From Doryteuthis pealeii (lineage: Eukaryota; Mollusca; Cephalopoda; Myopsida; Loliginidae), in contig CM042160.1 in the NCBI GenBank assembly GCA_023376005.1, positions 85,881,920-85,945,919 of the forward strand: a stretch of DNA of 64,000 nucleotides, given 5' to 3'. The notes below the pieces were generated by a model that made no database searches, was not told where the DNA came from, and saw only the letters and a list, made by a program, of their open reading frames with translations. Position numbers and translations under genes: made by a program. This document shows, in pieces, positions 22,166-31,846 of the stretch (its first letter is position 1; every line of letters begins with the position of its first letter).

Positions 22166-22665
22166 TAAAGATTAGTTTCTCCTGTATGGATAATATAGAT
22201 GGATTATTTTGCTATATAAGGTGTGCTGGAGATCACAACTTAAATTTATAGACTCTTCATGACCACATGGATTCAATCAACCAATCAACACGCTTGAATA
22301 CATGGTTGGTTAAATACTTAAAGGCCTTCATGGAAAGGCCTTCAGTTGCTTGTGCTTAACACAGATGCACGGACCAACAAACAAGGATTCTGCTTAACAC
22401 TGAGGAACAACTTAAAGATTAGTTTCTCCTGGATGGATAATATACATATTGGATTATATTGCTATTATAAGGTGTGCTGGAGGTTACAACTTAAATTCAT
22501 AGAGTCTTCATGGCTACATGGATTCAATCGGCCAATCAGCACGCTTGAATATGTGGTTGGTTAACTATTTAAAGGCCTTCATAGAAAGGTGTTCAGTTGC
22601 TCGTGCTTAACATGGATGAACAGACCAACAACCAAGGATTCTACTTAACACTGAAAAACACAAGA
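22166..22665 (+). repeat. Local tandem duplication, about 245-bp unit
   Basis: The segment beginning ACTTAAAGATTAGTTTCTCC occurs twice in a row in duplication copy 2, with about 10 percent differences. Copy 1 has only one (around 2740-2985). Confidence 0.8.
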
Positions 22666-23098
22666 ATCATAGGATTTCACCCAGAACGGATCAAACTTAA
22701 AGCCACAAGGGATCACCACTGTAAAGTGCTCTCACCTGCAGCCTAAAAATGGCCACAAAAATCCTAACAATAGAAAGGATAATTAGAAAAACACAATAAC
22801 AAAATAATTAACAACCACACAGGTGATAAGAATAACAAAATAATTGACAGAAAAATTGTAATTGCTGAAACCCTGTAATGTGCCCCATAAAAGGAATATG
22901 TTTGACCAAAGGTGTAGTTTACCTTGCATTGGTAACATCTGCGTAAAGGCAAATCTTACTAAATATTATGTGAGTTGTACAAAATTAGAATTTAAAACTA
23001 GATTTGTAAAACACAAGTACTAGTTTTCAAATATATTACAATACTAGGTAGCTATGTTTGTGACTTAAAGAATCAAAACTTAGCACCTATTATTAAAT

Positions 23099-23137
<39 letters not shown>

Positions 23138-23219
23138 CTTTCAAAGAAAGAAACACTTAATACATTCTGGTTAAAATGTCTGTCTATTAATTTAATTTTA
23201 AAATTTAAGTGTTTGTGTA

Positions 23220-24150
23220 GTGTGATTGTTAACTAGTTAGGTTAATAAATTTTGTTGGTGACTTTGATTCTCATTGGGTGCTCAATACTTCTGGCCTTGT
23301 ACCACAACTAAGTTAAGCTTAGTAAATAACTATATGAGGATATGGGCACTTCATGTGGCGTAATGGTTGACAAGTTAGATTAGCAGACCGTTGTTTGTGA
23401 GTATGATTCTCACTGAGTGCTCAATATTTCTGGCCTTGTACCACAACTAGTCTAAGCTTAGTAAATAACTATATGAGGATATGGGCACTTCATGTGGCGT
23501 AATGGTTGGCAAGTTAGATTAGCAGACCATTGTTTGTGAGTATGATTCTCACTGGGTGCTCAATATTTCAGGCTTTGTGCCACAACTAGTCTAAGCTTAG
23601 TAAATAACTATATGAGGATATGGGCACTTCATGTGGCGTAATGGTTGACAAGTTAGATTAGCAGACCATTGTTTGTGAGTTTGATTCTCACTGGGTGCTC
23701 AATATTTCAGGCCTTGTGCCACAACTAGTCTAAGCTTAGTAAATAACTATATGAGGATATGGGCACCTCACGTGGTGTAATGGTTGGCAAGCTAGATCAG
23801 CAGACCATTGTTTGTGAGTATGATTCTCACTGGGTGCTCAATATTTCAGGCCTTGTGCCACAACTAGTCTAAGCTTAGTAAATAACTATATGAGGATATG
23901 GGCACCTCACGTGGTGTAATGGTTGGCAAGCTAGATCAGCAGACCATTGTTAGTGAGTTTTATTCTCACTGGGTGCTCAATACTTTTGACCATGTACCAC
24001 AACTAGTCTAAGCTTAGTAAATAACTATATGAGCATATGAGCACCATGTGGTGTAATGGTTGGTAAGCTAGATTAGCAGACCATTGTGAGTTTGATTCTC
24101 ACTGGGTGCTCAATACTTCTTGACCTTGTGCCAAACTTAGCTAATTTTAG
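23220..24150 (+). repeat. tRNA-like tandem array, 139-bp period, 6 units
   Basis: Unit starts at 23344, 23483, 23622, 23761, 23900 and 24039 are all exactly 139 bp apart. The unit is the same as at 4156-4560, with acceptor-like and T-arm-like pairing and recognisable pol III A- and B-box-like motifs. The array has doubled relative to its paralogue. Confidence 0.85.
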
Positions 24151-24689
24151 TGAATAACTACTGCTGTACTAAGGTATAGATTTAAAACCAAAATGGGCAC
24201 ATTTTCAGAATACCTTTCATATTCCATGGCCGCAGCAAACAGAACACTTCATATGCTTGTAAAATCCAGGTATAAATAGACACAGAGGCGATCAGCCAAG
24301 CAACCAGGCACGTGTCATTTTTAGTTGACTATTGATAATTTTTTTTGCCGCAGACACGTTGGCTGCGATGCATAACCAGCAGGTGGTATATCCACAGACT
24401 TACATACCTCCAGGACAGTCAAACAGTTTTAACAATTGTTGAAAAAAGATAAGTAAAAACACAAGACCCCTCCCCCCCCCCAAGTAGAAAATCACACAGT
24501 GTCTAATCTTTTTCGCAAGACTCTCAGGAAAGATGGTATTAGTATTGGTTACACTTCACTGTGTTGGCTGTCGTTCTATTGTTGGGTCCCACACACATGC
24601 CAAATATTCCTAGATTTGGGACACGCGCTATCAATATCAAGGCTTACCACAAGGTTTTCAGTGGATGCAACAGTATGTACCACATTTGG

Positions 24690-25515
24690 TTGGTTGGTTG
24701 GTTGGATTTTACAGCATGTCAACCCTTGTTGAATTATTTTATGCCATAGACATTTTTTTTTAATCATTCTTGTTGGGTATTCAGTTTTTTGATCCAAGAG
24801 TATGCTATCTGGTTGGTTGGCTGGTTGGTTGGATTTTACAGCATGTCAACCCTTGTTGGGTTATTTTATGCCAAAGACATTTTGTTTGATTCATTCTTGT
24901 TGGGTATTCAGTTTTTTGATCCAAGAGTATGCTATCTGGTTGGTTGGCTGGTTGGTTGGATTTTAAGGCATGTCAACCCTTGTTGGGTTATTTTATGCCA
25001 AAGACATTTTGTTTGATTCATTCTTGTTTGGTATTCAGTTTTTTGATCCAAGAGTATGCTATCTGGTTGGTTGGCTGGTTGGTTGGATTTTAAGGCATGT
25101 CAACCCTTGTTGGGTTATTTTATGCCAAAGACATTTTGTTTGATTCATTCTTGTTGGGTATTCAGTTTTTTGATCCAAGAGTATGCTATCTGGTTGGTTG
25201 GCTGGTTGGTTGGATTTTAAGGCATGTCAACCCTTGTTGGGTTATTTTATGCCAAAGACATTTTGTTTGATTCATTCTTGTTTGGTATTCAGTTTTTTTG
25301 ATGCAAGAGTATGCTATTTGGTTTGTTGGCTGGTTGGTTGGATTTTATGGCTTGTCAACTCTTGTTGGGTTATTTTATGCCAAAGACATTTTGTTTGATT
25401 CATTCTTGTTGGGTATTCAATTTTTTGATGCAAGAGTATTCTATCTGGTTGGCTGGCTGGTTGGTTGGATTTTACAGCATGTCAACCCATGTTGGGTTAT
25501 TTTATGCCCAAAACA
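24690..25515 (+). repeat. Hairpin-tail tandem array, about 127-bp period, 7 units
   Basis: The hairpin motif GCATGTCAACCCTTGTTG recurs near 24714, 24840, 24967, 25095, 25220, 25348 and 25475. Each unit contains a (GGTT)n-like run, the GGCAT...ATGCC hairpin and a spacer with TTTGATNCAAGAGTATG. It reads as tandem expansion of a retroposon 3' end. Confidence 0.85.
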
Positions 25516-25605
25516 ATCTGAATTGTCCAATTGGACATGTAGTGGATATAAGCATTGAGTTAATACAGTTCTAAGTGACAGATTCAATACTGATAAAGAG
25601 CAACA

Positions 25606-25830
25606 TTAACATAGAATAATTATTACAGCTTGTGTGGCATGGTTAACAGAATGAGAACAGTCTACTGTTAGGTTCAAAGTTCCATTAAAGCTCCCAATTA
25701 TAACATGAGGAAGAATAGTTGGATTCATACCTTTCCCAAGGGTATTAGTTGTATGTAAAATGCAAATAGACTCTTCCAGGATTTGAACTCGTCTTACCAA
25801 GTCCATTTCCTATACACCATGCACCTACAA
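25606..25830 (-). mobile_element. tRNA-derived SINE fragment (family B), paralogue
   Basis: Counterpart of 5384-5615, with the same breakpoints and a short deletion near the tRNA-like head. Confidence 0.6.
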
Positions 25831-25852
25831 GGGGATACGGTTGATGTGTATT

Positions 25853-26209
25853 CTAAGCCTTGTCATCAGGGTTGAAAAAAAAGAAGCTGCTTTTTTTTGG
25901 GGGGGAGGGGTGTATATATATATATATATATATATAAGTGTATTTTGGCAGCATTTTTTCTTTTATACAAGTTTTGTTGAACTGTACAGACAATTCTTGT
26001 TGGACAAGTTTTTGGTTGATCCTTTCTAATTTTCGGGCCATCTTTTTGGTGTCGGGGTGTAACTGGTGCAACAGTCCACCAAAGGTTTCGATACGAGCGC
26101 TTTCGGCAATACTGTTTGCCATCATCAGGTAGGAATTGTTATTACCTCCCACTTCTAATTCCTTGCTACTACTCTTTCTCGTTAAAAACGAGACACGAAA
26201 CCATGCCAT
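25853..26209 (-). pseudogene. Penelope-like element, N-terminal coding fragment (minus half of an inverted pair)
   Basis: An open frame of 118 codons reads through the hammerhead and contains LHQLHPDTKKMARKLERIN, QKLVQQELSVQFNKTC and KEKMLPKYT, motifs typical of the region before the PLE reverse transcriptase. It ends in a (TA)n run. The plus-strand half (26136-26432) shares the same protein and ribozyme, head to head. Confidence 0.65.
26092..26131 (-). ncRNA. Hammerhead ribozyme-like motif in PLE
   Basis: Minus strand: UAC helix I arm, CUGAUGA, helix II GGCAA/UUGCC, GAAA, minimal helix III AG/CU with a two-base loop, cleavage C, and GUA partner arm. All core residues are present; helices I and III are very short. 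Confidence 0.55.
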
Positions 26210-26378
26210 CGTTTCCTACCTGATGATTGCAAACTGTATTGCCGAAAGCGCTCGTATCGAAACCTTTGGTGGACTGTTACACCAGTTACACCCCGACACC
26301 AAAAAGATGGCTCGAAAATTAGAAAGGATCAACCAAAAACTTGTCCGACAAGAATTGTCTTTACAGTTCAACAAAACT

Positions 26379-26425
<47 letters not shown>

Positions 26426-26432
26426 GTCTTGA
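26136..26432 (+). pseudogene. Penelope-like element, N-terminal coding fragment (plus half of an inverted pair)
   Basis: It carries the same motifs as the minus half (LHQLHPDTKKMARKLERIN, QKLVRQELSLQFNKTC). The reading frame runs into a (TA)n repeat after NKTC and is not continued. Confidence 0.65.
26217..26256 (+). ncRNA. Hammerhead ribozyme-like motif in PLE, inverted partner
   Basis: Same as 26092-26131 on the other strand, with one G missing from helix II so its base is weakened. The core CUGAUGA and GAAA are kept. Confidence 0.45.
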
Positions 26433-26561
26433 ACAAATATTGGAAGCAGCACCCCAAAAGAAAACAGCTATAGAACCACTTGCCCACTATCGCACAAACC
26501 ATCTGAGTAAGAAGAACCAGACATGCTGGACACTTAAACAAATCATATATATATATATATG

Positions 26562-26710
26562 ATATATTGAAAAAAACAAAGGATGTTTACAAATGCATGG
26601 GCTCATCAGGAGAGAATGTGCAAACCGTTTCGGGGCCTTCCTTCGCACATTCTCTCCTGATGAGCCCATGCATTTGTAAACATCCTTTGTTTTTTCAATA
26701 TATCATATTC
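26562..26710. repeat. Palindromic retroelement end, about 61-bp perfect arms
   Basis: The left arm GATATATTGAAAAAAACAAA and following sequence is the exact inverse of the right arm ending at 26710. The 23-bp loop (about 26624-26646) contains a GAAAC-like ribozyme remnant on the minus strand. The arms carry CTCCTGATGAGCCC, as in PLE ends. The flank CACTGTCAGATTAA is shared with other PLE ends. Confidence 0.8.
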
Positions 26711-27090
26711 ACACTGTCAGATTAAGTTCCATTTTATTTCATATATATATATATATGATTTGTTTCCATGTGTATCAATAAATTGGTAGAAATAATTTGC
26801 ATCAACTTCATGTGAATTAATAGAAGAAATGACTTGATGTATTAATAAATTGGTGGTTGACCCTCAGCTACCGCTTTCTAGCAACTTGGTTGTGTGTTTG
26901 CCATAAGAGCAATAAAACCCACTTTTAAAATGTTAGTTATATAACTTGGAGAATTGTCAAGTTATATTGATTTTCTTCCTCGAATATAATCCAATATATT
27001 ACTTAGCAAAATGTCTTTCTTCTTTGGTATTAATTTGATAGATGAATAATGCAGGTCGACAATAGTCCTGCAAAGTGTCTTGCTTGTATT

Positions 27091-27835
27091 TCTATTTAAA
27101 TCTATATTATGAGGATCCAATTTTTACTTTTTTAGGAACACCAGGGAGAGAGAGAGAGAAAGGGAGAAGAGAGGAGTGAGAGTGGGGGTAAGTGGAAAAT
27201 AATTTCTATTTAAATCTATATTATGATGATCCAATTTTACTTTTTTTAGGAACACCAGGGAGAGAGAGAGAAAGGGAGAAGAGATGAGTGAGAGTGGGGG
27301 TAAGCGGAAAATAATTTCTATTTAAATCTATATTATGAGGATCCAATTTTTACTTTTTTAGGAACACCAGGGAGAGAGAGAGAGAAAGGGAGAAGAGATG
27401 AGTGAGAGTGGGGGTAAGCTGAAAATAATTTCTATTTAAATCTATATTATGAGGATCCAATTTTTACTTTTTTAGGAACACCAGGGAGAGAGAGAGAAAG
27501 GGAGAAGAGATGAGTGAGAGTGGGGGTAAGCGGAAAATAATTTCTATTTAAATCTATATTATGATGATCCAATTTTTACTTTTTTAGGAACACCAGGAGA
27601 GAGAGAGAAAGGGAGAAGAGAGGAGTGAGAGTGGGGGTAAGCGGAATATAATTTCTATTTAAATCTATATTATGATGATCCAATTGTTATATGTAGACTA
27701 GCAGAAGTACCCATCCATGATTGGACTAAAAGGAATTTAGGAACACCAGGGAGACAGAGAGAGAGAGAAAGGAAGAAGAGAGGAGTGAGAGTGGGGGGTA
27801 AGCAGAAAATGATTTCTATTTAAATCTATATTATA
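27091..27835 (+). repeat. Tandem repeat, 112-114-bp unit, 6 copies
   Basis: The GGAACACCAGG motif recurs at 27135, 27249, 27361, 27475, 27587 and 27740. Each unit has a GA-rich run and GTGAGAGTGGGGGTAAG. The last interval is 153 bp because of a 41-bp insertion with CTAGCAGAAGTACCC. Unit length varies only by GA number. Confidence 0.9.
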
Positions 27836-28332
27836 ACTAGAAGCAGCTACCCGGCATTGCCTGGATAAAAGGGGGCAGAGAAAAAAAGGGTTGTCTTGCA
27901 AATCCATTATTGTTGAATTGTGGTGTTGGATCCTCGCAGGATGCCCCCATTAAAATCCCTATGTAAAAAAGAATGCCTCTCATCTCCTCATAAGACAAAA
28001 AAGAACTCTTGTCATATCATATACCCAATAAGTGGGTATAAAACATCTGGTCAGGTAACAATGTGATCAGTACCATATCAAAAGATCAAATGACCTCCCC
28101 TCTGTCATTTGAAGTGTATTTATACAAAACGTGGACTTGCGCATATCCCAATATAAAGGTATAAATTCTCGTCAGGCGCAGATCTCGCCTTTGGTATTTC
28201 ATATTGGACACTGCCATTCCATCCAACGCCATCCATGTAAGTTGAGGGCCCACCTCAAATATTTTTTCCACATATTCTATGGAAAGAAAATGTTGTATGG
28301 ATACAATAATTTTTATCCATTTATCTTCCAGC

Positions 28333-28384
<52 letters not shown>

Positions 28385-28386
28385 AT

Positions 28387-28640
28387 ATGTATAAGTATTA
28401 ACTTACCGGTGGATATAAGAACGATCGTTGGAAGCGCACAATATCCAGAGGTTAAGGTTGAGAAAAAACAAATACAAAGTGCTCAATACAATGTAGAGCA
28501 TAAATTTATTTAAGAATGGAAATGAGTAACCTACTCGAGTTTCATCGATAGATTCTTCAGGGTTACTTTTAAATTAATCGAGTTTACGATTAATCTTTGG
28601 TGTTATAAACATGCCCGTTGGAATGGGACTTAAATTTTCA
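28387..28640 (-). mobile_element. Ribozyme-bearing retroelement end (family with TGAGCACTTTGTATT)
   Basis: Minus strand: hammerhead, about 50 bp, then TGCTCTACATTGTATTGAGC and ACTTTGTATTTG, ending CACCGGTAAGTTAATAC. The same order is found at 15545-15725 (plus) and, rearranged, at 54380-54510. PLE affinity is inferred from the hammerhead and the inverted-end layout. Confidence 0.65.
28525..28567 (-). ncRNA. Hammerhead ribozyme, intact, 7-bp helix I
   Basis: Minus strand in order: helix I arm AGUAACC, core CUGAAGA (fits CUGANGA), helix II AUC/GAU with loop UAUC, GAAA, helix III C/G with loop UCGA, GUA cleavage triplet, and partner arm GGUUACU. All invariant core bases are present and helix I is perfectly paired. 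Helix III is minimal, as in retroelement hammerheads. Confidence 0.85.
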
Positions 28641-28819
28641 TTCTTATATATATATATATATATATAAGAGATTTATCCAAAACTTGGTAGTAAGGGATGA
28701 TTCTATTTATATGGGCCCCAATTTAATTTAATTTAGTAAGGGATGATTCTATATGGGCCCCAATTTTCGTCGAAATAAATTTATTATGGGATTACTGTAT
28801 TGAGTTCTTCCTTCCTTAT

Positions 28820-28871
<52 letters not shown>

Positions 28872-29040
28872 TTATATATATATATATATATACACATTTA
28901 TATATATATAACTCGTTTATATATATATATTAACTCTCACTACTAAGTAAATAAGCAATGATCATTTCTCCGGAAATTTGATCTCTCAGTGACCGAAAAA
29001 TACATTCCTATGTATTTAATAGTTTAAAAACACCAGTCCC
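28640..29040. repeat. (TA)n-rich sequence
   Basis: Several TA runs (about 28647-28664, 28821-28868 and 28875-28930) are separated by a direct repeat, GTAAGGGATGATTCTAT (28690 and 28737). No gene was seen. Confidence 0.7.
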
Positions 29041-29044
29041 CCGC

Positions 29045-29188
29045 ATCAGCTGTCAGTGGGCAAGGGGATAAGATATCGGACTACCATGCGGTCAGTCTGA
29101 GTTCGACCCTACCCAAGGGCAGTTGTGTCTAGCCACACTGAAGAGGCATGATATGCCGAAACACGTGTCTGTGGATGACTTTATTAAT

Positions 29189-29190
<2 letters not shown>
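29045..29190 (+). mobile_element. tRNA-headed SINE-like unit with hammerhead ribozyme (type 2)
   Basis: The head has an A-box-like GTGGGCAAGGGGATAAG and a B-box-like GAGTTCGACCCTAC, about 45 bp apart as in pol III tRNA promoters. The intact hammerhead at 29133-29174 follows directly, then ATGACTTTATTA and (TA)n. The unit is only about 145 bp. The association of tRNA head and ribozyme is seen directly; retroposition is inferred. Confidence 0.7.
29133..29174 (+). ncRNA. Hammerhead ribozyme, canonical, in SINE-like unit
   Basis: In order: helix I arm CCACA, core CUGAAGA, helix II GGCAU/AUGCC (5 bp, loop GAU), GAAA, helix III C/G with loop ACGU, GUC cleavage triplet, and partner arm UGUGG. Five perfect helix I pairs, five helix II pairs and every invariant base are present. 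This is the cleanest hammerhead in the window. Confidence 0.9.
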
Positions 29191-29223
<33 letters not shown>

Positions 29224-29230
<7 letters not shown>

Positions 29231-29610
29231 GAAATTTGAAAAACAAAGTATTCCAAAAATAAGATGAATTTATTTATCAACGCTTAAACAATTTAATTAT
29301 TTAGTTATCTTTCCCACTTTGTTCCCTTTGTTCTCATAAAATCAGTCCATTAATACTTTTTCCTATCTTTTGTTGAATACATTTCTTCGAGTTACGTCAC
29401 GCGCCATGACATCTTCGCGGCTTGTCTTTCAAAAAATATAACGCTGAACAAATACAGTTACAAACTTTTATAAATATTTTTCTTACTCCATCAATTTCTT
29501 CACCCTATAATCTAGCCTGATGAAGGGTTAAATAAACCGAAACATTTAAGCGTCGAAAAATAAATTCATCTTATTTTTGGAATACTTCGTTTTTCAAATT
29601 TCTTAATATT
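29224..29610. mobile_element. PLE-type ends as an inverted pair
   Basis: 29224-29300 and 29528-29608 are inverse copies (AAGAAATTTGAAAAAC and GTTTTTCAAATTTCTT). The right half has a hammerhead-like core CTGATGA, AACC pairing, GAAAC and GTC at 29510-29560, but helix I barely pairs. The preceding text (AACAAATACAGTTACAAAC) matches the 3' end of the PLE at 42353. Confidence 0.65.
29510..29560 (+). ncRNA. Degenerate hammerhead-like motif
   Basis: CUGAUGA, GGUU/AACC, GAAAC and GUC are all present, but only one helix I pair can form, so it is probably inactive. Confidence 0.35.
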
Positions 29611-29635
29611 GTCGGAATTATTTCCATATTTACTC

Positions 29636-29692
<57 letters not shown>

Positions 29693-29756
29693 CTGAATGA
29701 TAAATGGAAAGAAAATGTAGTATGGATGAAGATTATTGTATCCATAACAACATTTT

Positions 29757-30124
29757 CTTTCCATTTGTTCAAATCTCAAGTGAAACTTCCAATTGTAGTC
29801 GCATGTTGTTGTCGGCATCCGTCCGTCTACTAAAAACGATGGCGTAGTGTCCACTTTTTTCTTTTTTATCTTTTATTTGCAACTGCATGAGTGGCTGAAC
29901 AGACCAATTTTTGAATGGCAATCTCTGGAGCAGTGACTGCAAACAAACAGTGATGCTTGCTGGAATTGCTGTTGTCTCTCCTTCCTTTTGACTCTCTTTT
30001 CTGCAGCAGCTACTTTCCTCTCTTTTTCACTCCTTTTCGTTCCTTGTTTGACGAGGAGGCACCAGGTTGCACGGTCTTTTGCACAAGCCTCCCATGTGTT
30101 GGTGTTGATGTGGCATGTCTTCAT
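29757..30124 (-). pseudogene. Non-LTR retrotransposon 3' end (C-terminal zinc finger of RT protein)
   Basis: The minus strand encodes an 83-residue fragment with CAKDRATWCLLVKQGTKR, a Lys/Arg-rich segment and CSHCSRDCHSKIGLFSHS, a C2H2-like finger typical of the C-terminus of endonuclease/RT proteins in molluscan LINEs. The last His is replaced (HSCSCK). The polymerase domain is absent, so this is a 5'-truncated copy. Confidence 0.75.
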
Positions 30125-30866
30125 GTCCCTCTTACAGATATTCTTTAAAGACAGGCGTGGTCAAAATGAGAAAGTTATGAATGAGTGTGTGTGATTAACA
30201 AAAAAAGATTAACCAAAAAAAAATATTAACTAAAAAAAAGATTAACTAGAATAAAGATTAACTAAAATAAAGATTAACTAAAAAAAATATTAACTAAAAA
30301 AAAGATTAACTAGAATAAAGATTAACTAGAATAAAGATTAACTAAAAAAAAGATTAACTAACAAAAAAATTAACTAATAAAAAGATTAACTAAAAACATA
30401 TTAACTAAAAAAAGATTAACTAAAATAAAGATTAACTAAAAAAAAATATTAACTAAAAAAAAGATTAACCAAAAAGAATATTAACTAAAAAAGATTAAAA
30501 AAAAAAAGATTAACTAAAAAAAGATTAAAAAAAAAAAGATTAACTAAAATAAAGATTAACTAAAATAAGATTAACTAACAAAAAATTAACTAATAAAAAG
30601 ATTAACTAAAAACATATTAACTAAAAAAAAGATTAACTAAAAAAAAGATTAACTAAAATAAAGATTAACTAAAAAAAAATATTAACTAAAAAAAAAGATT
30701 AACAAAAAAAATATTAACTAAAATAAAGATTAACTAAAAAAAAGATTAACCAAAAAAAAATATTAACTAACATAAAGATTAACTAAAAAAAACTATTAAC
30801 TAAAAAATAGATTAACTAAAAAAGGATTAACTAACAAAATGATAAACAAAAAAAGATTGGTTATAT

Positions 30867-30983
30867 TCGCGGAGTTCCATCCCAACCTCCTGCCTCAAAA
30901 ACCGCTAGCCGGTGGCTGCTGAAAAAAAAAACACCAACAACGATTGAAGTCCGTAGGCGAAGTGGTTTCACTTGAAAAAAAAC

Positions 30984-31015
<32 letters not shown>

Positions 31016-31260
31016 TAGGGTTAGTTTAATGGGAAAATAAATTATTTGGGCTCTGTTTTTTCTGGGTCACCCTGTATACAGGGTAATTTTAACTAGGGAG
31101 GTTTAGGGATAGAGTTAGGGTTGGGGTTTGGTTTTCGGGAAAAACACCCAAAGTTGGTAGTTTTTTTTTGGCTACGGACTTCAATCGTAGCTGGTGTTTA
31201 TTTTTCAGCAGCCACTGGCTAGCAGTTTTTGAGGCAGGAGGCCGGGACGGAACTCCGCGA
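30867..31260. mobile_element. Foldback element with about 90-bp inverted ends inside the minisatellite
   Basis: The left end TCGCGGAGTTCC through GATTGAAGTCCGTAG pairs with the right end CTACGGACTTCAATC through GGAACTCCGCGA (31170-31260), with about 90 percent identity. The core holds telomere-like repeats and a CACCCTGTATACAGGGT mini-palindrome. No protein is encoded. Confidence 0.85.
30985..31025 (+). repeat. Interstitial telomere-like repeat (TTAGGG-type)
   Basis: About six units of GGGTTA/GGGTTTA are seen, with degenerate ones at 31092-31130. TTAGGG is the usual molluscan telomere unit. It lies at the centre of a foldback element, not at a chromosome end. Confidence 0.85.
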
Positions 31261-31846
31261 AGAGTACCAAAAGATTAACTAAAAAAAAGATTAACTAAAA
31301 AAAAGATTAACTAATAAAAAGATTAACTAAAAAAAGGTTAAGTAAAAAAAAAAATTAACCTAAAGAAAGATTAACTACAAAAAAATTAAAAAGATTAACT
31401 AACAAAAAGATTAACAAAAAGATTAACTAAAAAAAAGGTTAAGTAAAAAAAAAAATTAACCAAAAAAAGATTAAATAAAAAAACTTAAAAAGGATTAACT
31501 AACAAAAAGATTAACTAAAAAAAAAATTACTAAAACCTTCTCGATCTGTAATAAGAATTTTCTGTAATGTTCGTGGAAGGGAGGGGGGAAGGGTCTTATC
31601 TTTCTGTGGAGGAGGCAATTGGTGTATTCTAGATTAAAATGATTCTCAGTTGTTCATTTATTTAACCCCTTTGCCACTAGAGACAAGATAACTCACATAG
31701 TCAGTTTAGTGCTGTGGACTAGATAACATGTCTTACAATTCTATGCTATTCTTAAACAAGATGGCAGCAAACGAAGGAAAGTTGCATATTTACTTTAGTG
31801 ATAAAAAAATTAGGGAATGTGTTAGACTATATTGTATCTTATATAC

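Larger units (their letters stand above)
19337..26280. repeat. Segmental duplication, copy 2 (direct; partner at 1-6070)
   Basis: This copy is about 0.9 kb longer than copy 1. The extra length comes mainly from tandem arrays (six tRNA-like units against three, seven hairpin-tail units against two) and a local duplication at 22166-22665. It lacks one (TA)n block plus about 100 bp present at 3419-3575. No host gene was recognised inside. Confidence 0.9.
30190..31540 (+). repeat. Minisatellite, about 15-bp unit GATTAACTAAAAAAA
   Basis: Imperfect units of 13-17 bp (GATTAACTAAAAAAA, with ATATTAACT and AATAAA variants) run from 30190 to about 30855 and again from 31265 to 31540. The array is split by the foldback element at 30867-31260. 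Confidence 0.95.

Noticed and set aside
27091..27835. CRISPR-like array because of regular spacing
   Set aside because: Whole units repeat without unique spacers, in a eukaryotic context. It is a satellite.
30985..31025. Chromosome end
   Set aside because: Telomere-like repeats are few, degenerate and enclosed by inverted repeats, with ordinary sequence on both sides.
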